Positions 1 through 13,400 are shown, numbered from the stretch's first letter. The stretch: DNA of 64,000 nucleotides from Ancylostoma caninum (GCA_037903475.1 JBAJFG010000201.1:62001-126000), one strand, 5' to 3'. Notes: generated by a model from the sequence alone, not told the origin. Made by a program: numbers and translations.

Positions 1-3000
1 TGTCAGAATCCTCTGCTGGTCGAGAGACTTTCTCGGCACTGCTGTCACCATTACTGCTTGTTCTAATAAAGGTTCAATGAGCAATGTAAGCAGATGATAC
101 TGAGATATTCGTCCAAGCTTACGATTTTCTCTTTATAGCAGTGGACAGAATTGCCGCTTGTTTCGATTTCTGTGGACGATTGTCTGTGGGAGCAACTTTG
201 AGTTGGGACACCGTAGGAGGTTCAACGAGATTTTGCTGACTTCGGGCAATAGCAGCTTCTCTGATGGCTTCTTCCTCTTCCTGAAACATGTGTACTAGAA
301 AAGCTAGAGAAGGATAAGTAGAAATGGCCAGTCAGTTTTACAAATACAGAAGAATTTAATGAAGAACGAATACTGGAGATAGTAAGATCGCACCTTCTTG
401 GCTCTTCGCATCTGTTCGGATTTCATTTCGCTCACACGCGCCAAGAAATCACTCTCGTCTTCGTCAATTCCTCGTATCATGTTCTCTGAACACAACACCT
501 CAAAAGCATTCTAAAACCTCTCGTGTTGTAGAAATGGGAAGTCGAGATTCCTAGGATACTAGTGTTATAGTGCTCGGGACGAATGGAAACAATCAGCAAC
601 TGTCGCTTTTCATTAATTAGTTTTTCGAATCAAAGTTTTTACTTTCTAGAGTCGGAGTCTGCGGAATGGTGTTCTTCAGAAACGCTCACTAGCGCAAGTC
701 TGGCTGAATCATTCCTATACATTCGATATTTTGCACTTTACATAAATTTCACTGTACACTCGTCTTATTCAGCTCAAATCACAAAATTGAACCGAATTCG
801 CTTGTTTTTTTTTTGTATGATCAAAATATGACAATCCAATAGATTCGCGTTTCTCGAAGTACCTCGAACTTCATCAAGACCTGCATCATTCTGTTCGAGA
901 AGTTCTAACATCCGCTACCTGTATATTTACCAGTTTTAAAAACTTGGCTAAATTTCTTCTTTGGAAGGAAAAAATCTAAAATACTATTTTCGTGAGATGC
1001 ATTACTTCGTGTATCACAACCCTTATTGATGTTTTCAAAGATCGAAAGACTTCCGAGGCCTAACATGACTGATCAAACTTGCAGCATTATTAGAGGCAGC
1101 ACTGCGCTCAAACTAGGACGGAGTCGGTGAGCTAGATTAGCTGGAATATAGTGTGTTTCACTGAGGAACATAGTTGTGGAGATGAGAGAAAGACAGAACG
1201 CAAGAAATAGTATTCGGAGAGGCATGCGAGAATTGCGGATCATACGCACAAATACTCGCATGTCGTCGTTTTTGAAACGGACTATACCTGCGAACGCATA
1301 CCACTGAATTAACATCCAGCAAGCCTGGTAGATGTTAGTGACCCGGTGAAATGCGCTCTCCATTCGAAATGAGTCGAATCCACTGCTTCAAATTTAATCC
1401 ATCAATCACATCTATAGAAGATATTCTGTGAGCCTTTCTAAAGAACACAATCCACTAATTCCTACCCTAAAAAACGAAAAAAATTGAAAATTTCAATAAA
1501 TGACTATTTCTGGTTGTTACTCGCTTGCTTTGAGTAGCTACAACTGCGCTCTTTGTGCTCGGTACTGTACGTAGCAAGCGTCAATGGAGGTGATGAATTT
1601 GAGGACTTGAGCATTCTATGAGCCTTTCTGAAAGCACGAGTTCACAGATTCGGACCCAAGAGAATTGAAAAACTTTGAGCGTGCACAGCAGCGCGACCAT
1701 GCCGCGCACGAATCGTTGCCGTAATGGCTAATCGTAGCTACGCCTAGTGTTTTTCCGATATATCTGATGGTTTCAGAACAGAGACAAACGCTGAATGTCT
1801 TACGATTACCTATTACGACAGCGTAAGATAGCGATTTTAGCGTGCTGAGCTGTCATACTACTGTGGGCGCTCAAGTATGCACATTAATTAGCTCTATAAA
1901 CCTCTAATCTGCTCACAAAGCATAAGCTTCTATCTACAAACCCCTATTGTACAATGGCTGATCAAAATGAAAGCTTCAGCTTCCAATGGGATCGCCCTTG
2001 AATTCGTTTACAACACTGAATGGAAGGATAATAGCGTGACCGAGCCAATCACAATGAAATATTTACTATCAGATGCTCACTAAGCATGAGCTTCTATCTT
2101 TTCTAAACACAAAATCTGGTATTGCATATTTGTCTTCCCAAACGATCTCAGCAACCCATCCATTTTTAACAATAAGCAAATTCCAGAAGTCATCAATCTG
2201 ACCTACCGAAAATCTAATAAAACTCACTGAAACTAGTCATTCAGCAGAGATTAATTAAAACTTGCTTGGATTTTATAGGGTTGATGGAACCTTTTAGCAG
2301 AACAAATGTGGATAGCTAGATTTTGCTGACAAGCAGCGCCTCCCAACTGTTCCTGAACAACACTGCTGCTGCTAGAAAAGATGGATTTGAGTATCAACGT
2401 CATAGACCTCATCTGGTTGGTAGCCGACGCTTAGGAATGGAAAGGTCACGCAAGTTCGTTTAAAGATGATTTTGAAAGCAAAAAAAGTGATTAGAAATAG
2501 GATCGCATTAAAGGGGCAACGGTATTGCAGTGTTGTTCAGGGTCTAGAGAGGAACCGCTTTCGTACTTTGGACCTTAGTAACAACATTCACGATAAAACA
2601 CCTTTTGTAGTCAATTCATATTTTCATACTACTTAACTGATGTATAGATGCAGATGAATGCATCAGGATGCACCGCTGTTCAAGTAATGGGCCGAAGAAA
2701 TGTGAAAATGCTAAATGAAGATGCCGATTGTCGGAAAGGAGGCATCCTCAACCACATGACCACTGAGGCCGCCATTTTCGCTCGAGTTGCTCAAATTTTA
2801 TAGAAAAAGTGTACGACTGTGCTATCGTCCATTTCAAACGTACTGCCTGGTTCCTCGCCAATGTCCCTAAGTGCTGGACGTTATGGGCAAAATAATGGCC
2901 TTTTTCACGAGTAATCCCACTGAATTAACTCGAGCAGAAATGGTAAAGGGTCAGAAGGAATTACTTTAGCGCAAAGTAGTAGATTGAAAATTGTTTGAAT

Positions 3001-4196
3001 CCGACAGCAGTAAGATAAGGAACAACTTATAAAAGAGGTACATATATCAGCGCCAGACTACTGAGTTAAAACGATGGATGATAAAGAGGCAAGGAGATGA
3101 AGACACTCTTTTCCTAAACAAATGTGCTGTCAAAATCGAAACGGTCCGCTCTTCAAACGCCCTACAGAAAACGCACAACACACAATCTCATTTCCTATCA
3201 CCCCTGAGGAGGCTTGACAGTGGTTAGCTCCACAGTAGTTGTCTATAGGTAGAGGCAAAACGGTAGAATAAATCAAAATATTCTACTATTGAAAGTTTTA
3301 AACTACGAAGTTATCGGCAGCAACCTGTAAACAACCATGGGAGGATCGAGTAGGTGAATAAAGCGATAGACAGAACAGGAACAGACTCGCAAGAATAAAG
3401 TTAGAGGCAGGAGCTATATATAGGTGTAACGATTCGCTGTTTGACCAAATAAGTTACTACGGCACTTGTATACACCGCTTTCGTTCAGATACCTTCAAAA
3501 TCACTTTGATTCGAAACAAAAAAAAACACAATCTAACGATTATTTCTTTCTATTGACGCTCTTTCCTCTGATTTTCTTGAAGAATGTCTAACTGAAATGC
3601 GCACCAATTATGTGGTATCTAACTTTGGTTGAGCAATTGTGCATTTTTTCACAGCTGCTAGCATCACATGTTGAGGCCTCTTCATATCAGCGAGACTTAC
3701 TACATACAAGGAGGAATAACGGGCAGTAAAATAAAACGTAAAATGACATTCTCAAGTTTGATCCTTCAGAAGCGAGTTAGAAAAGAGGAAGGGAAGAAAC
3801 GTTGAAATGGCTCCGCATCTCATTTTGGATGCATAGAAAGAAAATAAAAGAGTGACACGAGCAAGCAATGAACAAAAGCCCAAACGGAACATGACAGCAA
3901 GCAAAAATGCCACAATAGCGATACTTACTGAATTTTTTCGCTTCATCAATCTCAGCCTGTTTGGCCTCTTTGTTGTCTCTTAGTTGTTCGAAAAGAGACT
4001 TGTGGCAAACTTCTGGTTCTGGGGCCACTGAAACAAAACAGAAAAAAAACTAAACTTTTGCACAAAGGACAGTTGAAAAAAGCTTGAACAGTAACTAACC
4101 TGCTGGATCATCCGGTTTTCTCACCCGTTCCCATTCTTCCTGCCGTTTTTTCTTCTCCTCTTCTAATTCGCTGCTTGAAACGAACCCGCTTGACAT
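1..4196 (-). CDS. PSME3IP1/FAM192A (NIP30) homologue, partial at left edge
   Basis: Five exons are readable: 4100-4196, 3929-4027, 394-485, 123-280 and 62 to below 1, giving about 169 residues before the window ends. Every junction is GT-AG and keeps frame. The conserved N-terminal family core is present: FVSSSELEEEKKKRQEEWE, then VRKPDDP, SLFEQLRDNKEAKQAE, and the signature KNMIRGIDEDESDFL, whose codon for K is split by the intron at 486-3928. Exon 4 ends in a basic IKRKS segment, as in vertebrate proteins of the family. Family knowledge: the human protein is nuclear and binds the proteasome activator PA28-gamma (PSME3); the acidic C-terminal part that does this would lie outside the window. 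The start is the ATG at 4196, 5 bases after an acceptor-like TTCAG. The 3.4-kb intron is unusually long for the gene. Identification is by motif order, not by search. Confidence 0.88.
1073..1363 (-). other. Open frame of 96 codons inside the long PSME3IP1 intron, unrecognised
   Basis: The frame runs from ATG at 1363 to TAA at 1073-1075 on the same strand as the host gene. Its middle is hydrophobic (LRILFLAFCLSLISTTMFL), preceded by a basic stretch. I recognise no family and see no second exon. The rest of the intron (486-3928) shows no other support for coding. It could be a chance open frame, a nested small gene or a repeat remnant. Confidence 0.15.
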
Positions 4197-4212
4197 CTCC
4201 ACTGAAGTTTCC
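4197..4212 (-). promoter_or_regulatory. Probable SL trans-splice acceptor before the PSME3IP1 homologue
   Basis: On the minus strand AAACTTCAG is followed by TGGAG and the start ATG. An acceptor without any upstream coding exon, this close to the start codon, is the usual layout of a spliced-leader site in nematodes. A conventional 5'UTR intron would look the same. Confidence 0.4.
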
Positions 4213-4635
4213 TAGTTATTCTTCATCAAATGGAATATGTTGCATGCAGTGAGGACGGTGGGGATCATTATTCCAATAGAAAAAAAAACGGCATTATTCA
4301 CCGGTTCTGCTACAAAAATCTCAAAATCATAAACTTTGTGCTAATTTTGTGTCCAAGAGTTCGTTGATGCACTGGTCTCAAGAATCATACCACATATATT
4401 GTGCGGTAGCACCATTCTTGTAATGTTACGGCAGAGTTTCTGCAATAAATCGGAAGGAATTATCAATTTTGTTAAGAAAATGATAGTGTGCTCCATAGTT
4501 AGGATCGAACAAAGTATTAAATATTCATCGATTTATTCTGAATTCAGAAATTCGATTTCGCATAAGTCTACAGTCCGGATGTTTGAGTGGAGACTATTCC
4601 TACATATCTAATTCGGCTCCTTGGCAAAAAGGCAA

Positions 4636-5316
4636 GGCTGGCGACGTTCATTGCTGGACCCACGTGCTCACGAATGCTGTGGTCCTTTAAACAATGTGTT
4701 GAGGAAGGCCGTATTTATGGTTGATGCGCGTCAAATTTGACGCGTCGGCCTAAAATTTCACGAAGTTTTCGCGATGTCTCGGTGCGGCTAAGATCACAAC
4801 ACAGTTTGTTCGCGCGGATGTCGCGACGGCAAAACCAGGAACATTCGCATCCTGCCAAGAATTCTCTTCTTCTCTTCGTTCTGCATTGTGTATCGCCGCG
4901 TCAAATTTGACGCGCAGCAACCATAAATACCGCCGAAGAGCTCGAAATTGATTGCTGGTTCGGTTGAACAACTTTCCGTCTCCCCTGTTGGTGTTCCATT
5001 ATTCTGTCAGGGTTCCATTTTTGTCTTTATCGCATTGCGGGCATTCCGGCCAAGTACAGGACTGAACTTGACTGTGCTGACATCTCAAATCTGTGCTGAA
5101 AATCCTTGCACAAAGTAGCAAATGCGAACCAAGTTGGAATGCCTAAAAAAAAAAGAAAAAAGAGAGATAAGACTAGAACACTGACAGAAAAATGGAGCAC
5201 TGATAGGGGACGGAAAGTTGCCCAAGCAAACCAGCAATCTATTCCATACTCCTCCTAAACACATTGTTTGAAGGGCCACAGCGTTCGTGAGTATTTGGGT
5301 CCAGCAATGAAAGCCA
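4636..5316. repeat. Foldback element with nested MITE
   Basis: The sequence at about 4636-4710 (containing TTCATTGCTGGACCCA and CAATGTGTTGAGGA) recurs in inverted orientation at about 5236-5316, with roughly 80 percent visible identity. A second, distinct inverted-repeat element sits inside it at 4710-4930. The remaining interior contains no gene. Confidence 0.65.
4710..4930. mobile_element. MITE with GCGTCAAATTTGACGC termini
   Basis: Both ends carry the perfect palindrome GCGTCAAATTTGACGCG next to an inverted 'TTTATGGTTG' motif. The interior has GTCGCGACGGCAAAACCAGG and ATTCTGCATTGTGTATCG. A second copy of the same family lies at 34408-34640, with matching interior (GTCGCGACGGCAAAATCAGG, TTTGCATTGTGTATCG) and diverged ends. 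Confidence 0.75.
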
Positions 5317-5554
5317 CCAGCCCTGGCGTTTTGGGAAGGAGCCGGATTAAACATGTAGAAATAGTCTTTACTGGATGTTTGAAAAAGAGGAAGCACTACC
5401 ACCCCTCAGAAATGATAAGAAGGCATTTAGGTCTATCTCTTCCTTGAACATTTGAATTCTTCGGATCTAGTCCTGAATAAACAGTTAAATAATTGAGTTA
5501 TTGGCACTATTCAACTTTACTTGCCCCAAAATCTTCAAAAAAATTTTTGGCCGA

Positions 5555-5618
5555 AACTCGCCTAGGGGGTTATTTGAGGTGCTGAACACGAATATCGTAT
5601 CCGTTTTGTACCTCGAAA
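5555..5618 (+). repeat. Fragment of dispersed 'GGGTTATTTGAGGTGCTGAA' repeat
   Basis: The string GGGTTATTTGAGGTGCTGAA with following ACGAATATCGTATCCGTTTTGT is shared with 10786-10830, its inverted partner at 10915-10965, and the diverged tandem copies at 45045-45255. Here only one arm is present. Confidence 0.6.
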
Positions 5619-6495
5619 TTACGTAAGAGACTACTACTTCGAAACTTTCCGGAAAGACCCAGCCGAATCGTGCCAGAAGAACTGGTTGGAAAAAAAACGA
5701 GAGAAATTATTATAGAAGTCCTTGAACAATAACCACTTTGCGAAATATTCTGCTCCAATCCGATTTTCTGACCTATTCGATGTGCTTGGTGAAACTCGTC
5801 CACGCAAAAAATGTCGCGCAGCGTTGCGTCGTCGGAGCCGGGACGCACAGAGGCAGGTGATCCGTTCGTGCGGTGATAACAAGCCTGATTCACTTCCTCA
5901 GAAGACTTTTCTTTAACTTCTTTGCATTTCCTCTCTTCTTCTTCTACTAGACTATGTTATTACACTGATTGGATACTAATTCTCTGTCACTTCCTCAAAT
6001 AATGGATGTAGTCGTTTCCTGAGCATGTTTCTCAATTTTCTGCATTGTTCTTTCGCAGTCTCTTGATTCATTCATGGCAGTTCAAGTCTTAATAACAAGT
6101 TAGTCGACGCTTCCATTCATAGGTTTGTTTTGCTGTGCAATGTACAATAACGAAACAATTTTACTTGGTGCAGCAGTCGATCTTCTGTCGAATATGTTTT
6201 GATGACAGATGCTGAAATCCTTCTTGCATTCCTTACTTGGGATACTGACTTTGGCACTGGACCTAGCTGAAACCGAGTAATTTAGTTGATTCAAGTAATG
6301 ATCCAGAAATCGATTCGAATACTCGAGAAAGAGGACCATTGCAACTTGCTGTTCTGTTGCTCTTTCCCATACGAGTATTCTATTTGTAGAGCTATTCAAA
6401 TCTGAACCTATCTGTCATGTGCGTTATTGAGACATTAATTTTATATTTGGATTCCAGTGATGGATATTGAATTGAAGCTTATAAGATTCCTTAAG

Positions 6496-6630
6496 TCACA
6501 TTTATAGTTCATCGGAGTCCGATCCAATCGGAAACAAGTGATACGTATCGGTCGTCGGGTAACGAAGATCAGTACGTATATATCTTTTGTTATCCGACCG
6601 GATAGGACTCCGATGCACTATAACTACAGC
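6496..6630. mobile_element. Short MITE, about 135 bp
   Basis: Terminal inverted repeats read TATAGTTCATCGGAGTCC at the left and GGACTCCGATGCACTATA at the right. The interior carries ACAAGTGATACGTATCGGTC. A longer copy of the same family is at 8027-8384. The stretch 5930-7400 otherwise holds no gene I can support, only a poly-C run at about 7146-7169. Confidence 0.75.
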
Positions 6631-7459
6631 TTTGGGAATGAAATTTCTTCCAACTCATTATGAAGACGCGGAAGCGTGAGGAGTGAGGTTGACGTCACTT
6701 TTTGTTTACTTTGTCGAACGAAACCACTCATAAACTCTTTGTTCAACGATTGAACAAAAAACAACACATCTACGCCTTTCCGGTCTCCCATTCAATGGAA
6801 GGAAGTTCCGAAGTCAGTTGGTGACAGCTGGTTCTACTCGTTATGCTTACCTTCACCTTTTATCTTCGATTTCTTTGTAAATGCTTCAGAAGAAACAAGT
6901 CACCCAGGGTGTAATCGAGCGTGATCGGTATTTTCTGTTACTTCATTGAATTTCCCAACAATTTATTACTTGAGAAGAAAATAGCCTAAACTGAAACTTA
7001 GTTGTAACCTCACACATTTTATCGGAAATCGACTGAAAAATCAAGTACTTTCTTCTTAAGTTGATGTAGGATATAATGACTGAAAATAATTGATCTGACG
7101 AATGTGGATCTCGTCAGTGGCGAGTCGTCACCTGTTACCAACGTGTAGTCCACCCCCCCCCCCCCCCCGCCCCCATAAGGTTCCCCATTTCTAATCTATG
7201 TTTTCTTCGTAAACACACAGTTATTTAGTTGGAGAGTCAAGTATCACCAATCATTTAATCGATATAGTGGAATCACTGCTTATTTCCATGTTGAATCTGT
7301 CTCGCAGAATCTTCTGAAGAAACATCGTTATCTCTGTTACTTCAACTATCACTCACTTGTCTCACTCTTTCTTTCGACTGGCTAGAAAACGGTGTTGCAA
7401 TGCAAGGGGCTCTTCCGGTAAATGTTGAAATGTTGTTTTTTCCTCGTTCTTTAAGGCTG

Positions 7460-7480
7460 TTTTGTTTTCAGGTAGAGGAA
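7460..7480 (+). promoter_or_regulatory. Probable SL trans-splice acceptor of the AMFR gene
   Basis: TGTTTTGTTTTCAG ends at 7471 and is followed by GTAGAGGAA and the ATG at 7481. This is an ideal nematode acceptor with no credible coding exon upstream, so trans-splicing of a spliced leader is the simplest reading. A 5'UTR intron is the alternative. Confidence 0.5.
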
Positions 7481-10400
7481 ATGGATCGTCCTCGTCGCAA
7501 TAATCACACGGGATTCTCTAGTGTTCTTCGACTAAGCCGAACTCCTTTCCCGTCGCTCACCAGCTACATCGCTATTAGTTTCTGCATCTCGTTCATCGCC
7601 TTGGCTAACATCATGAGCGTATTCAAATCTCAACCAGAGGTTGGTAGTCCTTTCAACTCTGAGATATTCGATGAAATCTCGAAAACCTAGGGTCTAGAAC
7701 CGTTCCGAATTACAGTAGGAGCTTGTCCAGAAAGGATTCTGATCTGATCATCCCCTTTAATGTTGGTTACTTTCAAACCCAGATTCCGTTTAATTTTACT
7801 TACTCGAGCGTGTTGTTTTATCCACTGTTAGACTGTTCCTTTGAAAATTTGGAACTCTTAGTCTGGATTTTTGAATCATCGACTGCTTTCTTTATATTGG
7901 AGGGTGTCTATATCAATAACGAAATGAGTCAGAGCAGTTGGGCATTTCAGTTGGACTTCATCGTCGCATACGGTTTGAAAAAAAAATATTGATTTCGGTG
8001 GAGAATGTGTTAGGGAACTGTTGACATAAGCTACATTTATAGTGCATCGGAGTCCGATCCAGTCGGATAACAAATGATACGTATCGATCGTCGGATAACG
8101 AAGTTCAATACTCAGACAAAAGTCCGATCGAGCGGGACGCGAAATGGCTGCGAGCGGGCCCCGGTAGAGCGAAGGGTAGCCATGTCGCGTCCCGCTCGCA
8201 CGGGAAAATCCTACGAGTGGGCCACGACAACCGTGCGAGTGGGCTACGACAACCAAGCGAGCGGGCCGCGACATGGCTGCGACCCGCCCTACCGGGGCCC
8301 GCTCGCACGGCACTTTTGCCCGAGTACGTATTTTTTGTTATCCGACTGGATCGGATTCCGATGCACTGTAAATTTAGCTATGTTTCCCAAGAGTAATTCG
8401 AGTAGATGCATCAAGCAGATTAGCTTCATTTTCTACCTTGCGCCTTACGAATTTTGGGAGGAGCATTTGAGATCAGCACCCTCCGGATGCCTACTCTGGG
8501 TATTCGCATTAGCGTACGCGCCAGTCCGTCTGCAGAGAAGCATGTTCAACATCTGTGGAATAACCACAGTTATGCAATAACCACATCAGCATTTGCGCTA
8601 AGAAGATGAGAAGTTCAGGAGGGTCAGCGGACAGTCCGATCGTACTTTTCTGTGCTGAAATTATATACATATGGCGCACAATTGCAGAAAGTTTACAGGA
8701 CGTGACAATGCGGAGAAAGACCTAAGTTTTCGTCTTTTCGCAGCCAAAATTTTTAGGATTCACATGTTTTGTCTATAGAATGAACGCACCTAGACTAGGT
8801 ATGCGTAGTAAGTACACGTTCTCCCCAGAATTTCGCCGCTAACTCGGCATCTTGAATTCGGTACTACTGCTAGCATTACCTATGCGTTCAGAGACCTCGT
8901 TTAACAAGTATTTTTACACTTCGGAAAAATTTTGCTCTTACAGTGAACGTAAGTGGCGTTGGCCCATCTGCGGCCTCGAGAAGGACGTCGCGCAACCACG
9001 CCGCGCGCGCCGTAACTTATGTATTCTGCTGCTTTTATGCAATTTCTAGCAACGTTTCTACCCGATTTTAAGGATTTCCAAGCAAATCGGGAGGAAAAGA
9101 CCCTAGAAATAGCATTCCGGCGGCGACGACACCGATCCCGGCGCGCTCGCGCTGCGTCCTTGTCGAGGCCGCGAATGTGCCACCACCATTGCCGTGCATT
9201 GTATCTGAAATTGAAACTGCACATTAACGAAAGAGATGGTCAAAATGTTGGCCAGTGATGGGTAGTGATGCTTTTTCTTTAGGGGCCTTTAGAACACTTT
9301 TTGTGTGTTGAAGTTCTCTAAAGAAGGAATGGGGGTGGGGTGGTATCAAATGATCCGTTCAATGTCCGCTCACTCTTCTCAGCTTTTCATCTTGCCTTGC
9401 ACCTTTTCTTTCGAAAACGTGTCTTCTGTTACTATCACCTCATCAGAACGCTGATTTTCCAAACAAAAAAAACTTATTACTACGCTATGAAAGTGGTGCT
9501 ACAGATTTGTAATTCATGAGACCTTCACCATTTTCAATAAAGTCATGTTCAAACCGAGTTATGCTTTTTTAAGTTACTTATCAAAATCGTCCGCAGATTT
9601 TTGGAAATGTCATTTCTGTCGGCTTGAAACTAATTGTTCAAGTCACAAACATTCTCAGATTTCGAATTGATTGTACCTAGTTTTTCACTTCACACAGTGT
9701 TTTTAAGACGATTTATAGCGGTTATTATTTTCAGATTAGAACACTTCTTCGAGAAGAAATATTGAATAGTTCGCTGACGTCCACATACGAAAAAGAGGAT
9801 CTGGAATATCTCTCATCACTCACAGTAGTCCAGGCTGTTCAGTATATCAAGGGCAATAGTCCGCTCATTTGGGTTAGTGCATTGTTCCCTAGCTCTTTTT
9901 TGGGTAGTAGACTCAATCAAGTACATTCTGGATGCTTTCAGGTTTCCATTAACACATATTTCGCTGTTCTTGCTCTTATAGCAAAGTTTGTTACTAAATT
10001 AACGTTCAAAGAACTTACTCGTCAAGAAGAAGTCATCGTACGTCATGGTTTCTTGTCTTTCCTTATGTTTAGGTGAGCACAGGATTTCACTTCATTTCCA
10101 CTTTTCTTTGTTTAATTATTCGTTGGCTTCTATTTTCCCCTTTTCTGAGTTAATATGATGGTTTTCATTTTAGCATAGTTTTCCTATCAGTGGTGGCAGG
10201 TGCTCATCAGTCACACAGAATTTTGCCATGGTTGGTATGGTTTGGTATTATCGGCTTCATGACGGTGCTTCATGATATTGCTTACCAGCGCTTTAAATTC
10301 GTGAGTTTCACAACTCTTTTACCACAGATTGTTCTGGTGATTTATGAAATTTATTCATTTTATTTTATTGCTTTATTTCATGAAAAACTTATGAAATTGC

Positions 10401-13400
10401 CAGTTATGTGTTTTTGCAGCATCCAGTTTTTCAATTTAAAAAGATAACTCCTTGGTGAAGCTCTCTGCTGTTTTCCTGCCTACTCTTCCATTTTACTTCC
10501 TCTAATAAAATTCTTATCTTTGAGTTGATGCTAGGATAAGGTTTTAGTAGCAGATGCTTTCTGAACGTCTAACAAGGGAAGTGCAAGAGGCTAACCCCGG
10601 GGATTGAAACAAAACACCCATTTTTGGTAACATTGTCTAAGGCTATGTTAATGTATGTCCATCATTTTTGCCCAATGGTCCTGATGCGCGCAGGAGAGCG
10701 CGCCAAAGACTTTTCGGCGTCATTCATCTCCCACACGCCCTAGATCTTTGAAAAGGTCTTCTGGACCGAAACTTTGCATGCGGGGGTTATTTGAGGTGCT
10801 GAATACGAATATCATATCCATTTTGTCCCGTAACGCTATTTTTGCAGGGTTACGGCAAGTGCACTACCCCATACTACCGTGCACCTACCGTAACCCTACG
10901 AAAATAGCCATACGGTACAAAATGGATATGATATTCGTATTCAGCACCTCAAATAAACCCCATATGCAAAGTTTCAGTCAAAAATTTTTTTTGAAGAGTT
11001 TGGGTTCATGATGGTTGAATAATACCAATTTTCTGGTGCGCTGTCAATGGAGTCCTGGCATGGATTCATGGAATATTGGCCACGCAATCCAGAAGTGGTT
11101 GGCGTGATTAGCTGTCCCATGGATCATCGAACGTTTGCAGACGCATTTTTGAATAACCTGGTTCCACTGGTTACGCGACCATGAGTCCTTGCTCCAATTA
11201 TGGCAGCCGCGATGAGGTGGCCGAGTGAGTAACGAATAGGACGAAGCTCCTGCAGTAATTCTTGTAATAGCGCACATATCTGATGTGTTTTAGTCATTAG
11301 AAATACTCTAAACAAGTTTAAAAGCCTCAAATTCAAAAATGCAAAGTGGATCCCGCGGACCGGATCCAAACCCTCGCTCCTCTGGCTGACAATCCGACAC
11401 GCTACCCACTCGGACACTCCGCCACGGCTGGCATGCCTGTGGCAATTGCTCATGATCGCATACCCAGCGGAGCAGGGTCGTTCACAATTGTGTCTCCAAA
11501 CCTCTACAGTCCATGAGACAGCTAATTACAGTAATCTCAGTAAGTTTGAGCCGTCAACGTTGCATAAATCGCCTGTAAAATGGACCCCTATGGCAGCGAA
11601 GAAGAAAAATCTTGGACGCGCTCTCCTGGGCGCATCCTGACCATTGGGCAAAAATAATATATATGCATTATAATCACCTTAGACAAGGCTTCTGAAAATG
11701 GGTGGCTCGCTGGGATCCCCGGGGTTAGCCTCTTGCACTTCCCTTGTACGATGAACCATGAAGCTTGTCATCGTACATTGTTATCTTCCTTCTACCAACA
11801 TTTCAGTGCAAAATGCCGATATAAGAAGGTTTACAGTGCTGTTTCCGGCCAGCTGATTTTCTTTGAACACCAATAATGTGCAGAAGAGACGATAATTTCA
11901 ATTTGATTCAGGTATCCACATCAACAGGCTCATCCGGAGGCCGCCTATCATGGTTGTGCTTCTCGCTTTTCGCATTTTCTGTCATTCTGATAATGCTGGT
12001 GATCAGATTCCACGATCAAATCAATGTCAGCCACATGCTGTTCCTTCTCGTGGATGTGAGTAGCAGTTGCTTCTCTTCATTTGCTTATTTAAACTTATTG
12101 CATGTTTAGGCTTCTTTGTCATTACTACGCTCCTTGCATGGACTTCTACGATGTCTATCATCATCAGAGCGTTTTGCACGTAGTCCAGACGCTGTGCGCC
12201 ATTTCAACTATTGGCTGGACCTATCAGTTACCCTTGCCACTGATACCATTCAACTTTTCAATTATGTGAGTACTTACTCTGCAAAGTTGCTGCACTTCTT
12301 AAATTGCGAGTCGTTTGCGTTAGTCTTGTTTGGATTCTTAATTGTGGTTCCCTTTATATTCTTTGCTGATTGGCTACTTTTGCAACATTATAAACTAGTA
12401 TTCAGACTAGTATTCAGATCCATCTCATGTTTATGTCGCCTCTTGGGTTCAACATAACGTGCTTCTTCTTTTTCTACCACATTAAAAATGCATACTAGTG
12501 AGTTTTGTTTGTTAAATTGCTTCTTTTTTTCTTGTTGTTCTTGCTTTAAATATTCTCATGAATTCAGTTCCATTGTCAATACCTTGACGCGTCATCACAA
12601 ACATAACCAGATCTTCCTCCACATTCAGTCGACTTATCCTAACGAAGTGGCTGAAGAAAGAGACCTCTGTATTGGTATGTTACTGGTTGCATGATTTTTT
12701 TTTTTGTCAATGTATGTCCAACATGGTTGGAACCTCTCATCGTTTTCATTCATATGTGTTTCTCGAGTGCTCTATTAGTGCAGCATTAGCTGTTAGTATA
12801 GTGTTAGCTATTTGTTTTGGTTGTACGATTCGCCGATTCATTTGCATTTAGATGTTTCACATTTTTTTCGCGAATATTTCTTTGGATTTTCAGTCGAAAA
12901 TTTTGACCATGACTGGAGAATTAGCTCTCCGGATCAGGTGTTCCAGAAGTTGGTTTACATGATTGCAAACCTGATTTCAGTATGTTGGGAAAAATTGGGT
13001 TTGTCTCGTCGTCTTCCTTGTGGTCATCAGTTCCACGACTGGTGTCTTATGTGGTGGCTGGCGCAAGATGGATCTTGTCCAACATGTCGCCGAGCAGTGT
13101 CTGCACCACCTCCAATGAATCAGCAACCTCCCGCATCACCAGGATCGACAACCACTTTCCGATTTGGAGGAGGGTACGCTTTCTGATTGCCTCATCGTTG
13201 TTGATATTTGTTCTGTTACACCTAGTCAAGTATTTTAGTTTTGGTTTTCTACGGCTGCCATCGTTCTCCATCGAATTCTCTACGGGTACATCTGCCCTCA
13301 GCCCATTTCTTAGACGTCAAGTCCAGCACGATGATTCACAGCTGACGGGAATGGCTCACCAGGTTTGTGAACACTTATTTCCTGAGGGTGTGTATCATCG

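Larger units (their letters stand above)
10565..11757. mobile_element. 1.2-kb non-autonomous element with about 190-bp terminal inverted repeats
   Basis: The left end starts ACAAGGGAAGTGCAAGAGGC and the right end is its inverted copy (CTTGCACTTCCCTTGT). Similarity continues through GTCTAAGG, TTTTTGCCCAATGGTC and AGGAGAGCGCG on both sides. Inside are a perfect-looking hairpin (10770-10985) and a tRNA-like segment (11340-11425). The element lies wholly within AMFR intron 5, between 10301 and 11911. No open frame resembling a transposase is visible. Confidence 0.75.

Noticed and set aside
7146..7169. Poly-C tract as a biological signal
   Set aside because: Homopolymer runs of C or G recur at 13850, 18020, 31362, 56530 and 61441; probably simple-sequence or sequencing slippage.
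12895..12945. Candidate AMFR exon encoding ENFDHDWRISSPDQ after TTTTCAG
   Set aside because: Including it breaks the phase into the RING exon at 12981 and would separate the first two RING cysteines; skipping it gives a family-like C-x2-C.
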